In this document: positions 1-8,815 of the stretch, piece after piece | How positions within the stretch are numbered: position 1 is the first letter of the stretch | How the letters are laid out: each line of letters opens with the position of its first letter | Source: Paracoccus marinus | Lineage (GTDB): Bacteria; Pseudomonadota; Alphaproteobacteria; Rhodobacterales; Rhodobacteraceae | Length of the DNA: 64,000 nt | Direction: 5' to 3' | Assembly (NCBI RefSeq): GCF_007018965.1 | Contig: NZ_VJYZ01000007.1 | Span: forward strand, 166,012-230,011 | Program-made: the position numbers and the translations under genes | Notes under the pieces: generated by a model | Told to the model about the DNA's origin: nothing | Seen by the model: the letters and a program-made list of their open reading frames with translations, nothing else | Database searches by the model: none

Positions 1-1401
1 GACCTGACCGAGCCGCTGGACGTAGCGGCCGCCTGCCCGGGTCTTGCCTCGTTTTCGAACCGCCGCGTGATCTGCAACGGCCAGATCGCGACGGTGTCGG
101 GGACGGCGTGGAGGACGACGGCCGTCACGTCGAACGGCACCTACGACCCGGCGCGACCCGAGGAAATCCGCGCCGTGCCGCAGGTCGCGCAGATCGCGAT
201 CGGATCGCGCGTCAGCGGTGCGGGTGTGGGACGCGAGGTCTATGTCCGCGACCGCAACGTGGCCACCGGCACGCTGACGCTGTCGCAGCCGCTTTACGGC
301 GGGGCGGGGACGCGCAGCTATACCTTCACCCGCGAAAGCTATGCGCTCGACTTCGCTGCCTTGGGCAACATCGACCGCCTGACCTTCGCCGATATCGAGT
401 TCCTGATGGACGGGACTGGCAACGGCGTCATGCTGCCGCCCGCGGGCCAGCTCTGGACCTTCCGCGACTGTTTCTTCACCCGGCCGCAAAGCCGCGCGAT
501 CACCTCGATCGGGCGGGCCTGCCAGGATCTGGTCGTCGAACAGTGCCAGTTTTTGTCCGACGAGATGGGCGAGCTGGCGCAGAACCGCCGTTCCATCGCG
601 ATCAACGTGAACGGCAACGACACCAAGATCCGCAACAGCCGCTTCGTGCGCTTCGGCCATTTCATGGTCGCGAACGGCAACGGCCACATGATTTCCGGCA
701 ACCACTGGTTCCAGGGCGACAGCGCCACCTCGGGCGTGCGGTTCGCGGGGCTGGTCCTGACCTCGTGCAACCTGCAGGTCAACGTGACCGGCAACTACGT
801 CGACAACGCCACCATCGAGTGGACGAACGAACACAGCGCCTATCCCAACTACAACCCGCAGTTCTACAGCTTCGGCGGGCTTACCATCACCGGGAACACC
901 TTCCTCTGCTCGAACGTGGTGCCCGGATTCTCGTGGCTGGTCATCAAGCCCTATGGCACCGGGCAGTTCCTGCAGGGGCTGACGGTGATGGGGAACGTGT
1001 TCAAGTGCAGCGTGGGGCGCGTGACCCGGATCGACCGCGTGGATGCGACGATCGCCGGGCTGAACCACGCCTCGGCCCGCAACGTGGTCTTTTCGGGCAA
1101 CAGCTTCACCGGGGTCGATACCTTCGTGGCGAACCCGGTCACGATCACCCACGCCCAGAACACCGCCGCCGCCAAGTGGGTCGTGGACACGGCGACCTCG
1201 CTTCCGTTCGGGGCCTTCGCGCTCAAGGTCGATTCGGTGATCGCCGAAACCCCGGTCCGGGGCGCGGGCGGGAACATCCTGTCGGAAATGCCGTTCGTAT
1301 CAGTACGTGAGGGAACGTCGCAGGCCAATGTCGGCCTGAACTGGTCCGCGCCTGCGTCGGGCCGGATGGCAGTGCGGATCAGGATGGACAATCCGAGCTG
1401 A
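1..1401 (+). CDS. Right-handed parallel beta-helix protein, 5' end missing
   Basis: The frame is open from the first base of the window, so the start lies further left; an internal GTG at 67 is probably not the real start. The visible 466 codons hold many short beta-strand and Asn-rich turns (repeats of the kind ISGN, VTGN, ITGN, FSGN around residues 200-350), the signature of a right-handed parallel beta-helix of the pectate-lyase-like superfamily. Such proteins in Rhodobacteraceae are usually surface or secreted polysaccharide-binding or cleaving proteins, or phage tailspike-like. No catalytic motif is identifiable, so substrate and activity are unknown. It ends just before a good terminator, so it is the last gene of its unit. 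Confidence 0.7.
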   Translation, partial: DLTEPLDVAAACPGLASFSNRRVICNGQIATVSGTAWRTTAVTSNGTYDPARPEEIRAVPQVAQIAIGSRVSGAGVGREVYVRDRNVATGTLTLSQPLYGGAGTRSYTFTRESYALDFAALGNIDRLTFADIEFLMDGTGNGVMLPPAGQLWTFRDCFFTRPQSRAITSIGRACQDLVVEQCQFLSDEMGELAQNRRSIAINVNGNDTKIRNSRFVRFGHFMVANGNGHMISGNHWFQGDSATSGVRFAGLVLTSCNLQVNVTGNYVDNATIEWTNEHSAYPNYNPQFYSFGGLTITGNTFLCSNVVPGFSWLVIKPYGTGQFLQGLTVMGNVFKCSVGRVTRIDRVDATIAGLNHASARNVVFSGNSFTGVDTFVANPVTITHAQNTAAAKWVVDTATSLPFGAFALKVDSVIAETPVRGAGGNILSEMPFVSVREGTSQANVGLNWSAPASGRMAVRIRMDNPS

Positions 1402-1439
1402 ACTGCCGCGCGCGGTCCGCGCGGAAGCGATCATGCAAG

Positions 1440-1470
1440 CCTCGCCGGTTGGTCCGGCGGGGCCCTTTTT
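1440..1470 (+). terminator. Rho-independent terminator after the beta-helix gene
   Basis: A 9-bp GC-rich stem (1440-1448 with 1454-1462, one G-T pair) with a 5-base loop is followed by CCC and five T residues. Confidence 0.75.
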
Positions 1471-1622
1471 CCGTCAACGAGCTTGATTGCGACGGATGTT
1501 GGTCCTTGCTTGATGCGCGGAGCTTGGGGATGGTGCGGGCCGGACCATTGCGCCTGTCTTGTTTTCGCAAGCCCCCCGACCGGCCCGCCTGCGTGCCGCC
1601 AGCATCCATGATCGGTTCCGCG

Positions 1623-2015
1623 ATGAAGATCGTTCTCGCCGCCCTCGCTTCGCTGACGCTCGCCTCGGACGCCGCCGCGCAGGACATGCCGCCGAACGTC
1701 ACTGAAATCGTCTGCGGCATGGTCAGGGACCTGGCGTTCATCGCCGAAGGCATGCACCAGGCGGGCTATCCCGCGCGCGACACCGGCGCCTATATCGGCG
1801 AGCTGATCGGCAAGGCCCTGTCGAACCAGGGAGATGCGACGGACATCGGCATGCGACAGGTCTTCGCGGACGCGCTGGCCGCCGAATCGAAGGAGATCAT
1901 CGCGATGGCCTACGCGCTGCCGCTGCACTTCGATGAGCGCGATCGTGAACTGTCCGCGCGGGTTCTATCGGACGTGGCCTACCAAAGCTGCTTCGTCAAT
2001 CTGGCGGGCTCCTGA
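1623..2015 (+). CDS. Small secreted protein, function unknown
   Basis: About 130 residues. The start is placed at the Met that opens a clean signal peptide ([20 protein letters not shown]); the frame stays open upstream to 1449, but that extension has no hydrophobic leader and overlaps the preceding terminator. An ATG at 1608 is the alternative. The mature part is predicted helical with two cysteines, one early (VCGMV) and one near the C-terminus (QSCFVN), which could form a disulfide in the periplasm. I do not recognise a family. It stands alone, followed by acs on the same strand after about 165 bases. Confidence 0.6.
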   Translation: MKIVLAALASLTLASDAAAQDMPPNVTEIVCGMVRDLAFIAEGMHQAGYPARDTGAYIGELIGKALSNQGDATDIGMRQVFADALAAESKEIIAMAYALPLHFDERDRELSARVLSDVAYQSCFVNLAGS

Positions 2016-2179
2016 TCCGAGGCCCCGGTGCCCGGTCCGTCCTGCGCCCGGCCGAACGCGCGATCGGCGGTTCCGCCTTTACCCGCGCGTTCTTGTGTCC
2101 ATACTGTCGTGAAATCGGCCACTTGCGCCGCGCGGAGAGGCGCGTGCGCCGGATGACCGGACCGAAGGGGGACGCACAG

Positions 2180-4132
2180 ATGACCGAAGCAGCGACGCTG
2201 CATCCCGTGCCGCCGGGCTGGGAAAACGCCCGCATCACGCCGGAGCTTTACACGCAGATGTATGCGGAATCGGTCGCGGACCCGGACGGGTTCTGGGGCC
2301 GCATCGGCCAGCGGCTGGACTGGATCACGCCCTATACGCGGGTCAAGAACACCGACTTCACGCTGGGGCAGGTGTCGATCCGCTGGTTCGAGGACGGCAC
2401 CCTCAACGCCTGCGTCAACTGCGTGGACCGCCACCTGCCCGAACGCGCCGACCAGACCGCGATCATCTGGGAACCGGACGACCCCGCGCAGCCCGCGCGC
2501 CACATCACCTATGCGGAACTGTCCGACAAGGTGAACCGGATGGCCAACGTGTTCCTGAGCCAGGGGGTGATGCGCGGCGACCGGATCGTCATCTACATGC
2601 CGATGATCCCCGAGGCGGCCTTTGCGATGCTGGCCTGCGCCCGGATCGGGGCAATCCACTCGGTGGTGTTCGCGGGCTTCTCGCCCGACGCGCTTGCCAA
2701 CCGCGTGAACGACTGCGGCGCCAAGCTGGTCATCACCGCCGACACCGCGCCGCGCGGCGGCAAGCGCACCGCGCTCAAGTCCAACACCGACGCGGCGATG
2801 CTGCATTGTTCGGACCGGGTGCGCGTCCTTGTCGTCAAGCACACCGGCGACCAGACGACCTGGATCCAGGGCCGCGACGTGGACGTGCTGGCGATGATGG
2901 AGCAGGTCGGCCCCGACTGCCCGCCGCGCCCGATGAACGCCGAGGATCCGCTGTTCATCCTGTACACCTCGGGCTCGACCGGAAAGCCCAAGGGGGTGAT
3001 GCACACCACCGGCGGCTACCTGACCTATGCCGCCTTCACCCACGAATGCACCTTCGATTACCGCGACGGCGACATCTTCTGGTGCACCGCCGACGTGGGT
3101 TGGGTGACGGGGCACACCTATATCGTCTACGGTCCGCTTGCGAACGGCGCGACCACGGTGATGTTCGAGGGGATCCCGACCTGGCCCGATTTCGGCCGCT
3201 TCTGGGCCACCGTGGAAAGGCACCGGGTGACGCAGTTCTATGCCGCGCCCACCGCGCTGCGCACGCTGATGGGGCAGGGACCGGAATGGGTGGACAAGCA
3301 CGACTTGTCCAGCCTGCGCCTGCTCGGCACGGTGGGCGAGCCGATCAACCCCGAGGCGTGGGTCTGGTACGACACCCATGTCGGCAAGCACCGCTGCCCC
3401 ATCGTGGACACCTGGTGGCAGACCGAGACCGGCGGCCAGATGATCACCCCGCAGCCGGGCGCGACCCCGACCAAGCCCGGCTCGGCCACGGTTCCGTTCT
3501 TCGGGGTGAAGCCCGTGGTTCTGGACGCCGCGACCGGCACCCCGATCGAAGGGAACGGGGTCGAGGGCGTGCTTGCCATCGCCGACAGCTGGCCCGGGCA
3601 GATGCGGACGCTGTGGGGCGACCACGAACGGTTCGAATCGGCCTATTTCCAGCAGTATCCCGGCTACTACTTCACCGGCGACGGCTGCCGGCGCGACGAG
3701 GACGGGTATTACTGGATCACGGGGCGGGTCGATGACGTCATCAACGTCTCGGGCCACCGCATGGGCACGGCGGAGATCGAAAGCGCGCTCGTCGCCCACG
3801 CCAAGGTGGCCGAGGCGGCGGTCGTGGGCTTTCCGCACGACGTGAAGGGGCAGGGCATCTACGCCTATGTCACCGTGATGAACGACGCGACGCCGTCCGA
3901 CGACCTGCGGCGCGAGCTGGAGGCGTGGGTGCGCGGCGAGATCGGACCCTTCGCCAAGCCCGACGTGATCCAGTGGGCGCCCGCGCTGCCCAAGACCCGG
4001 TCGGGCAAGATCATGCGCCGCATCCTTCGGAAGATCGCGGAAAACGACTTCGGCAGCCTGGGCGACACCTCGACGCTGGCCGATCCCGGGGTGGTGGACG
4101 AGCTGATCGAGAACCGGGTGGTCCGGGAATGA
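2180..4132 (+). CDS. acs: Acetyl-CoA synthetase (acetate--CoA ligase)
   Basis: Activates acetate to acetyl-CoA through acetyl-AMP. The 650-residue length is normal for Acs. The P-loop-like A3 motif [11 protein letters not shown] is at residues 262-272, and the C-terminal [11 protein letters not shown] is at 604-614; Lys610 is the counterpart of the lysine acetylated by Pat-type acetyltransferases in other Acs proteins. The start is the ATG preceded by a purine-rich GAAGGGGG ribosome site; an upstream in-frame start at 2093 lacks one. The stop codon overlaps the ATG of a 23-codon ORF that leads into two MFS transporter genes, which suggests uptake and activation of acetate or similar short acids by one unit. 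Confidence 0.96.
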   Translation: MTEAATLHPVPPGWENARITPELYTQMYAESVADPDGFWGRIGQRLDWITPYTRVKNTDFTLGQVSIRWFEDGTLNACVNCVDRHLPERADQTAIIWEPDDPAQPARHITYAELSDKVNRMANVFLSQGVMRGDRIVIYMPMIPEAAFAMLACARIGAIHSVVFAGFSPDALANRVNDCGAKLVITADTAPRGGKRTALKSNTDAAMLHCSDRVRVLVVKHTGDQTTWIQGRDVDVLAMMEQVGPDCPPRPMNAEDPLFILYTSGSTGKPKGVMHTTGGYLTYAAFTHECTFDYRDGDIFWCTADVGWVTGHTYIVYGPLANGATTVMFEGIPTWPDFGRFWATVERHRVTQFYAAPTALRTLMGQGPEWVDKHDLSSLRLLGTVGEPINPEAWVWYDTHVGKHRCPIVDTWWQTETGGQMITPQPGATPTKPGSATVPFFGVKPVVLDAATGTPIEGNGVEGVLAIADSWPGQMRTLWGDHERFESAYFQQYPGYYFTGDGCRRDEDGYYWITGRVDDVINVSGHRMGTAEIESALVAHAKVAEAAVVGFPHDVKGQGIYAYVTVMNDATPSDDLRRELEAWVRGEIGPFAKPDVIQWAPALPKTRSGKIMRRILRKIAENDFGSLGDTSTLADPGVVDELIENRVVRE

Positions 4133-4200
4133 CGCAGGCTTTCAAACCAACGCTGCGCGACGTCGCCGGCAACGCGGCAAGAGGGTCGGGAACGAAATGA
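4129..4200 (+). CDS. 23-codon linker ORF between acs and the first MFS gene
   Basis: ATG at 4129 overlaps the acs stop as ATGA, and its own TGA (4198-4200) overlaps the next ATG at 4197, again as ATGA. It would encode 23 residues beginning [12 protein letters not shown] and ending GTK, with no membrane segment. The two stop-start overlaps would let ribosomes pass from acs to the transporter by coupled termination and re-initiation, and an AAGAGGG ribosome site for the transporter lies inside it. It may be a true small protein, a coupling device, or chance. Confidence 0.4.
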   Translation: MTQAFKPTLRDVAGNAARGSGTK

Positions 4201-6038
4201 CGCGTGCCGGGACGGGGGCGGCCGAGCTGTCGCGACCGATGACGGGCGAGGAGAGGAAGGTTATCCTCGCCTCGTCGCTCGGCACGATCTTCGAATGGTA
4301 CGACTTCTTCCTTTACGGCTCGCTGGCCGCGATCATCGGCGCGCAGTTCTTCAGCGGTTTCCCTGAAAGCACCCGCAACATCTTCGCGCTGCTGGCGTTT
4401 TCCGCCGGGTTCATCGTGCGGCCGCTGGGTGCGCTGGTGTTCGGCAGCGTCGGCGACAAGGTCGGGCGCAAATACACATTCCTCGTGACCATCGTCATCA
4501 TGGGCCTGTCCACCTTCCTCGTGGGCCTGCTGCCGGGATACGAGGCGTGGGGCGTCGCCTCGCCCGTCATCCTGATCGCGCTGCGCATGTTGCAGGGGCT
4601 GGCGCTGGGGGGTGAGTTCGGGGGTGCCGCCACCTATGTCGCCGAACATGCGCCGCGCGGGCGGCGGGGCTATTACACCAGCTTCATCCAGACCACGACC
4701 TCGCTGGGGCTGCTGTTGTCGCTGATCGTGATCCTGGTTGCGCAAGGCTGGGTCAACGCGACCTTCGCGCCCGTGCCGCAAGTTGCGGGCGGGGTGCCGG
4801 TCCTTGGCCCCGACGGGCAGCAGGTGATGCTGGATCCGTTCCGGGTGTGGGGCTGGCGGATTCCGTTCCTGGGGTCCAGCGTGCTGCTGGCGATCTCGCT
4901 TTACATTCGGCTCAGGATGCAGGAATCGCCCGCCTTCCGGGCGATGAAGCGGCAGGGGGCCGGGTCGCGCGCGCCGCTGCGCGAGGCGTTCGGCCGCTGG
5001 AGGAACGCGCGCATCGCGCTGATCGCGCTGTTCGGGCTGGTCGCGGGGCAGGCGGTCGTGTCCTATTCAAGCCAGTTCTACGCCCTGTTCTTCATCGGCA
5101 ACGTGGTCAAGCTGGACAGCTTCACGACCAACGTGCTGGTCGCCTGGTCGCTGATCCTGAGCACCGCGTTCTACGTGTTCTGGGGGGCGCTGTCGGACCG
5201 GGTGGGGCGCAAGCCGATCGTCATCGCCGGGCTGGTGCTGGCGGCGCTGTCGCTGTTTCCGGTGTTCGGCGCGATGACGCGGGTCGGCAACCCCGCGCTC
5301 GCCGCCGCGCAGGCCGGATCGGCGGTGACGGTGACGGCCGATCCCGCGACCTGCTCGTTCCAGTTCAACCCGACGGGAAGATCGTCGGCGTTCACCAGTT
5401 CCTGCGACATCGCCAAGGCGCTGCTGGCGAAGTCCTCGGTCAACTACGCGACCAGGGACGCGGCGGCCGGAACGCCCGCAAGCGTCACCGTGGGCGCGAC
5501 CGTTATCCCCGCCTATGAAGGGACGCTGGCGGCGGGCGACCTTGCGGCCGCAAAGGCCGGGTTCGAGGGGGCGGTGCGCGACGCGCTGACCGCCGCAGGC
5601 TATCCGCAGGCGGGGTCGGGCAACGAGGACGTGGCCAAGGCCCGCCATTTCTTCGACATCTTCGGGCGCCAGAACCTGACGCTGGTCGCGCTGCTGACCT
5701 ATCTCAACCTGCTCGTGACCATGGTCTGCGGCCCCACGGCGGCGGCGCTGGTCGAGCTGTTCCCGACCCGGATCCGCTATTCCGGCATGTCGCTGCCCTA
5801 TCACATCGGCAACGGCTGGTTCGGGGGGCTGCTGCCCGCCACCGCCTTCGCGATCTCGGCGCAGGCGGGAAACATCTATGCAGGGCTCTGGTATGCGGTC
5901 ATCGTGGCGTCAGCAACCGCGGTGATCGGCTTTCTTCTGGTGCCGTGGAACGGACACAGGCGCAGCCTGTTCGACGACGACATGCCCGGGCCCGTGCACG
6001 CGCCGCACCGCGCGGGCGACGCGCTGAACGCCGGATGA
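4197..6038 (+). CDS. MFS transporter, metabolite:H+ symporter type, with periplasmic insert (copy 1)
   Basis: A 613-residue inner-membrane permease. FEWYDFFLYG at the start of TM1, the RPLGALVFG segment and the loop GDKVGRK are typical of the metabolite:H+ symporter (ProP/KgtP-like) branch of MFS. Usual members have about 430-550 residues; the excess is a roughly 125-residue insert between predicted TM9 and TM10 (about 361-486), which the topology puts in the periplasm, plus an extra 35 residues in the TM5-TM6 loop. The insert holds two cysteines (386 and 403), a likely disulfide. Coupling to acs suggests import of acetate or another short carboxylate; this is inference. A close paralogue follows directly. 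Confidence 0.88.
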   Translation: MTRAGTGAAELSRPMTGEERKVILASSLGTIFEWYDFFLYGSLAAIIGAQFFSGFPESTRNIFALLAFSAGFIVRPLGALVFGSVGDKVGRKYTFLVTIVIMGLSTFLVGLLPGYEAWGVASPVILIALRMLQGLALGGEFGGAATYVAEHAPRGRRGYYTSFIQTTTSLGLLLSLIVILVAQGWVNATFAPVPQVAGGVPVLGPDGQQVMLDPFRVWGWRIPFLGSSVLLAISLYIRLRMQESPAFRAMKRQGAGSRAPLREAFGRWRNARIALIALFGLVAGQAVVSYSSQFYALFFIGNVVKLDSFTTNVLVAWSLILSTAFYVFWGALSDRVGRKPIVIAGLVLAALSLFPVFGAMTRVGNPALAAAQAGSAVTVTADPATCSFQFNPTGRSSAFTSSCDIAKALLAKSSVNYATRDAAAGTPASVTVGATVIPAYEGTLAAGDLAAAKAGFEGAVRDALTAAGYPQAGSGNEDVAKARHFFDIFGRQNLTLVALLTYLNLLVTMVCGPTAAALVELFPTRIRYSGMSLPYHIGNGWFGGLLPATAFAISAQAGNIYAGLWYAVIVASATAVIGFLLVPWNGHRRSLFDDDMPGPVHAPHRAGDALNAG

Positions 6039-6179
6039 CCCGGCGCTGAACGACGACCCGGCCGCCCGAGGAGGGGCGGTCCGGCGCGGCCGCGGCAGAT
6101 TTCGCCGGGGGTCCGCGGAAAAGCAGGGCGGCCGGACCCAACCGGCCCCGTCAACTCATGGAGGGGAGGACAAGTTTCC
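6039..6179 (+). other. Hairpin-rich spacer between the two MFS genes
   Basis: 141 bases of GC-rich sequence with several inverted repeats, the clearest GGCCGG at 6130-6135 pairing with CCGGCC at 6142-6147. No T-run follows, so it is not a standard terminator; it may modulate read-through or mRNA stability. A very strong ribosome site, GAGGGGAGGA at 6161-6170, serves the second transporter. Confidence 0.4.
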
Positions 6180-8018
6180 ATGGCAACCGCAGAACTACAC
6201 CCCGTCGACCGCTCGCGGCCGATGACCGGCGAGGAAAAGAAGGTCATCCTGGCCTCGTCGCTCGGCACCGTCTTCGAATGGTACGACTTTTATCTTTACG
6301 GCTCGCTCGCCGCGATCATCGGCGCGCAGTTCTTCACCAGCTTCCCGGAAGCCACGCGCAACATCTTTGCGCTGCTGGCCTTTGCCGCAGGCTTCATCGT
6401 GCGGCCGTTCGGCGCGCTGGTGTTCGGGTCGCTCGGCGATCTGGTCGGGCGCAAGTACACCTTCCTCGTGACGATCGTCATCATGGGGCTGTCCACGTTC
6501 ATCGTCGGCCTGCTGCCGGGATACGAGGCGTGGGGCGTGATCTCGCCCGTCATCCTGATCCTGCTGCGGATGCTGCAGGGCCTGGCGCTTGGCGGCGAAT
6601 ACGGCGGGGCCGCGACCTATGTCGCCGAACACGCGCCGCGCAATCGGCGCGGCTATTACACCAGCTGGATCCAGACCACGGCCACGATGGGCCTGCTGCT
6701 GTCGCTGATCGTGATCCTGATCGTGCAGAGCTACGTGAACGCCAACTACGCGCCGGTGCCGCAGTTCTCGGGCGGCGAGCCGCTGCTGGGCCCCGACGGG
6801 CAGCAGGTCCTGCTGGAACCGTTCAAGGCCTGGGGCTGGCGGATCCCGTTTCTGGGGTCGATCGTCCTTCTGGCAATCTCGCTCTACATCCGCCTGCAGA
6901 TGGAGGAGAGCCCGGCGTTCCGCGCCATGAAGGCGGAAGGGGCGCAGTCCAAGGCGCCGCTGCGCGAGGCGTTCGGCCAGTGGCGGAACGCCAAGATCGC
7001 GCTGATCGCGCTGTTCGGCCTGACGGCGGGGCAGGCGGTGGTCTGGTATTCGGGCCAGTTCTACGCGCTGTTCTTCATCAACAACGTGGTCAAGGTGGAC
7101 ACCTTCACCTCGAACGTGCTGGTCGCGTGGTCGCTCATCATCGGGACGGCCGGGTTCGTGTTCTGGGGCTCGCTGTCGGACCGGGTGGGGCGCAAGCCGA
7201 TCATCCTAGCGGGCTGCCTGCTGGCGGCGCTGACCTATTTCCCGGTGTTCAAGGCGATCACGCACACCGCGAACCCCGCGCTCGCGGCGGCGCAGGACAA
7301 CACCACCGTCACCGTCAGCGCCGACCCCGACACCTGTTCGTTCCAGTTCAACCCGACCGGAACGGCCAAGTTCACCAGCTCGTGCGACATCGCCAAGGCG
7401 CTCCTGGCAAAGTCGTCGGTCAACTACACGACCGTGGACACCGCGCCCGGCACGCCCGCCAGCGTGACGGTGGGCGACACGGCGATCCCGGCCTATGAAG
7501 GGACGCTGGCGGGTGCGGACCTGACCGCGGCCAAGGCCGGGTTCGAGTCCGCCGTGAACGGCGCCCTGACTGCGGCGGGCTATCCGCTGGTCGCGGCCGA
7601 GAACACCACCATCGCCAAGGCCGACCACTTCTTCGACATCTTCAACGCCCAGAACTTCAAGCTGGTGCTGCTGCTGACCTATCTCATCATCCTGGTGACG
7701 ATGGTCTACGGCCCGGTCGCAGCGGCGCTGGTCGAGCTGTTCCCGACCCGGATCCGGTATTCCGGCATGTCGCTGCCCTATCACATCGGCAACGGCTGGT
7801 TCGGGGGGCTGCTGCCTGCAACCGCCTTCGCCATCTCGGCGCAGGCGGGCAACATCTACGCGGGGCTATGGTACGCGATCATCGTGGCCGGGATGACGGT
7901 GATCGTGGGTCTGCTGCTGGTGCCGTGGAACGGGCACAAGCGCAGCCTGTTCGCCGACGGCACGGCGGCGCCGGGTGCGCCCGACGACCTGACCACGCCC
8001 GGATATCGCCGGACCTGA
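6180..8018 (+). CDS. MFS transporter, metabolite:H+ symporter type, with periplasmic insert (copy 2)
   Basis: A 612-residue paralogue of the preceding gene. The two align almost without gaps from the shared RPMTGEE near residue 14 to the C-terminus, including the TM9-TM10 periplasmic insert with its two cysteines (386 and 402). The opening reads FEWYDFYLYG. Long DNA blocks are nearly identical, for example 5761-5880 against 7741-7860, so this is a tandem duplication kept similar by recent origin or conversion. Unlike copy 1, it has its own strong ribosome site and is not overlapped upstream, so it may be expressed at a different level. The substrate is not readable from sequence; a short-chain monocarboxylate is the best guess from the acs context. 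Confidence 0.88.
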   Translation: MATAELHPVDRSRPMTGEEKKVILASSLGTVFEWYDFYLYGSLAAIIGAQFFTSFPEATRNIFALLAFAAGFIVRPFGALVFGSLGDLVGRKYTFLVTIVIMGLSTFIVGLLPGYEAWGVISPVILILLRMLQGLALGGEYGGAATYVAEHAPRNRRGYYTSWIQTTATMGLLLSLIVILIVQSYVNANYAPVPQFSGGEPLLGPDGQQVLLEPFKAWGWRIPFLGSIVLLAISLYIRLQMEESPAFRAMKAEGAQSKAPLREAFGQWRNAKIALIALFGLTAGQAVVWYSGQFYALFFINNVVKVDTFTSNVLVAWSLIIGTAGFVFWGSLSDRVGRKPIILAGCLLAALTYFPVFKAITHTANPALAAAQDNTTVTVSADPDTCSFQFNPTGTAKFTSSCDIAKALLAKSSVNYTTVDTAPGTPASVTVGDTAIPAYEGTLAGADLTAAKAGFESAVNGALTAAGYPLVAAENTTIAKADHFFDIFNAQNFKLVLLLTYLIILVTMVYGPVAAALVELFPTRIRYSGMSLPYHIGNGWFGGLLPATAFAISAQAGNIYAGLWYAIIVAGMTVIVGLLLVPWNGHKRSLFADGTAAPGAPDDLTTPGYRRT

Positions 8019-8048
8019 TCGGTCGCCTGCACGCGAACCTGCACTTGA

Positions 8049-8080
8049 AAAGGGCCGGGGAAACCCGGCCCTTCTTCGTT
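8049..8080 (+). terminator. Bidirectional terminator between MFS copy 2 and a leftward gene
   Basis: AAGGGCCGGG at 8050-8059 pairs perfectly with CCCGGCCCTT at 8064-8073, with T-rich sequence on the right and A-rich on the left. It can therefore stop transcription from both converging units. Confidence 0.8.
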
Positions 8081-8084
8081 CCGG

Positions 8085-8684
8085 CTACAGCGTGACGCGG
8101 GGCGCGGGGCCGGTCGGCACGGCGGGTGTGGCGGGGTCGGGGACGGCGGGCGCGGGGAACAGGGGCGCGGGCGCGGGCGCGGGGAACAGGGGCGCGGGCG
8201 CGACCGGCGCGGGCACCGCGGGGGACGGGACCGCCGGGGCGGGTACGGCCGGGGCGACCCCGGGCACCGCATCGCCGCCGGGCACCAGACGCTCCAGCCG
8301 GTCGGTGGGCGGCGGGGGCGGCGCGTCGGCGCGGCGGCGCAGGATGATGTCGCCGTTGGGCAGCCGCTCGGGGCGCTGATAGTTCTCGATGTCGTCCACC
8401 AGCCCGCCGAGTTCGCGCAGCGCGGGCGAGATTTCCTGCAACGTCCCCTCCATCGCGCCGGCGAGCCCTTCGAGATGCGGCTGCGCCTCGGTCAGCAGGT
8501 TGTCGAGGATCGACCCGATCGACCCGTCGTCGATCCCGGGCGCGGCCGCCGGTGGCGTCGTCCCCGGGGGGATGGCGGGCTGGTCGGCGCCGGGCATCTG
8601 GAAGCCCTGGGCCATCGCGCCGGTGGCAAGCGGCGCGACGGCGGCCAGCGACAGGGCGCAGGTGAGTGCGAGACGGTGAAGCAT
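8085..8684 (-). CDS. Secreted protein with LPNGDIILRRR motif and Pro/Ala-rich tail
   Basis: 199 residues starting at the Met of a good signal peptide (MLHRLALTCALSLAAVAPLA, cleaved after GAMAQ). A short helical region with repeated acidic and Gly residues is followed by the motif LPNGDIILRRR near residue 115. The last 75 residues are a low-complexity Pro-Ala-Val repeat (units such as PAPAVP, PAPLFP). From memory, Rhodobacteraceae proteins with this motif are often labelled AAA+ family ATPase in databases, but there is no Walker A or B motif here and that name is not supported. It is probably periplasmic or envelope-attached; function unknown. Confidence 0.65.
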   Translation of the reverse strand: MLHRLALTCALSLAAVAPLATGAMAQGFQMPGADQPAIPPGTTPPAAAPGIDDGSIGSILDNLLTEAQPHLEGLAGAMEGTLQEISPALRELGGLVDDIENYQRPERLPNGDIILRRRADAPPPPPTDRLERLVPGGDAVPGVAPAVPAPAVPSPAVPAPVAPAPLFPAPAPAPLFPAPAVPDPATPAVPTGPAPRVTL

Positions 8685-8815
8685 GTGACGGGTACCTTTG
8701 CGGGCGCGCGGTCTGTCGCGCTGAACGGTCGGGCGGAAAACGACCCGCGACGCGGCGGGGTTCCCGTGACGTCCTGCCCGCGCCCGTGGGGTACCGCGCC
8801 CCGCGCCCTTCCGGG

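Noticed and set aside
1979..3838. 619-residue minus-strand frame opposite acs
   Set aside because: Arg/Gly/His-rich translation with no family motifs; a mirror frame of a strongly supported gene, as expected in very GC-rich DNA.
8092..8379. Gly/Ala/Thr/Arg repeat frame on the plus strand
   Set aside because: Complement of the Pro/Ala-rich tail of the secreted protein on the minus strand; no independent evidence.
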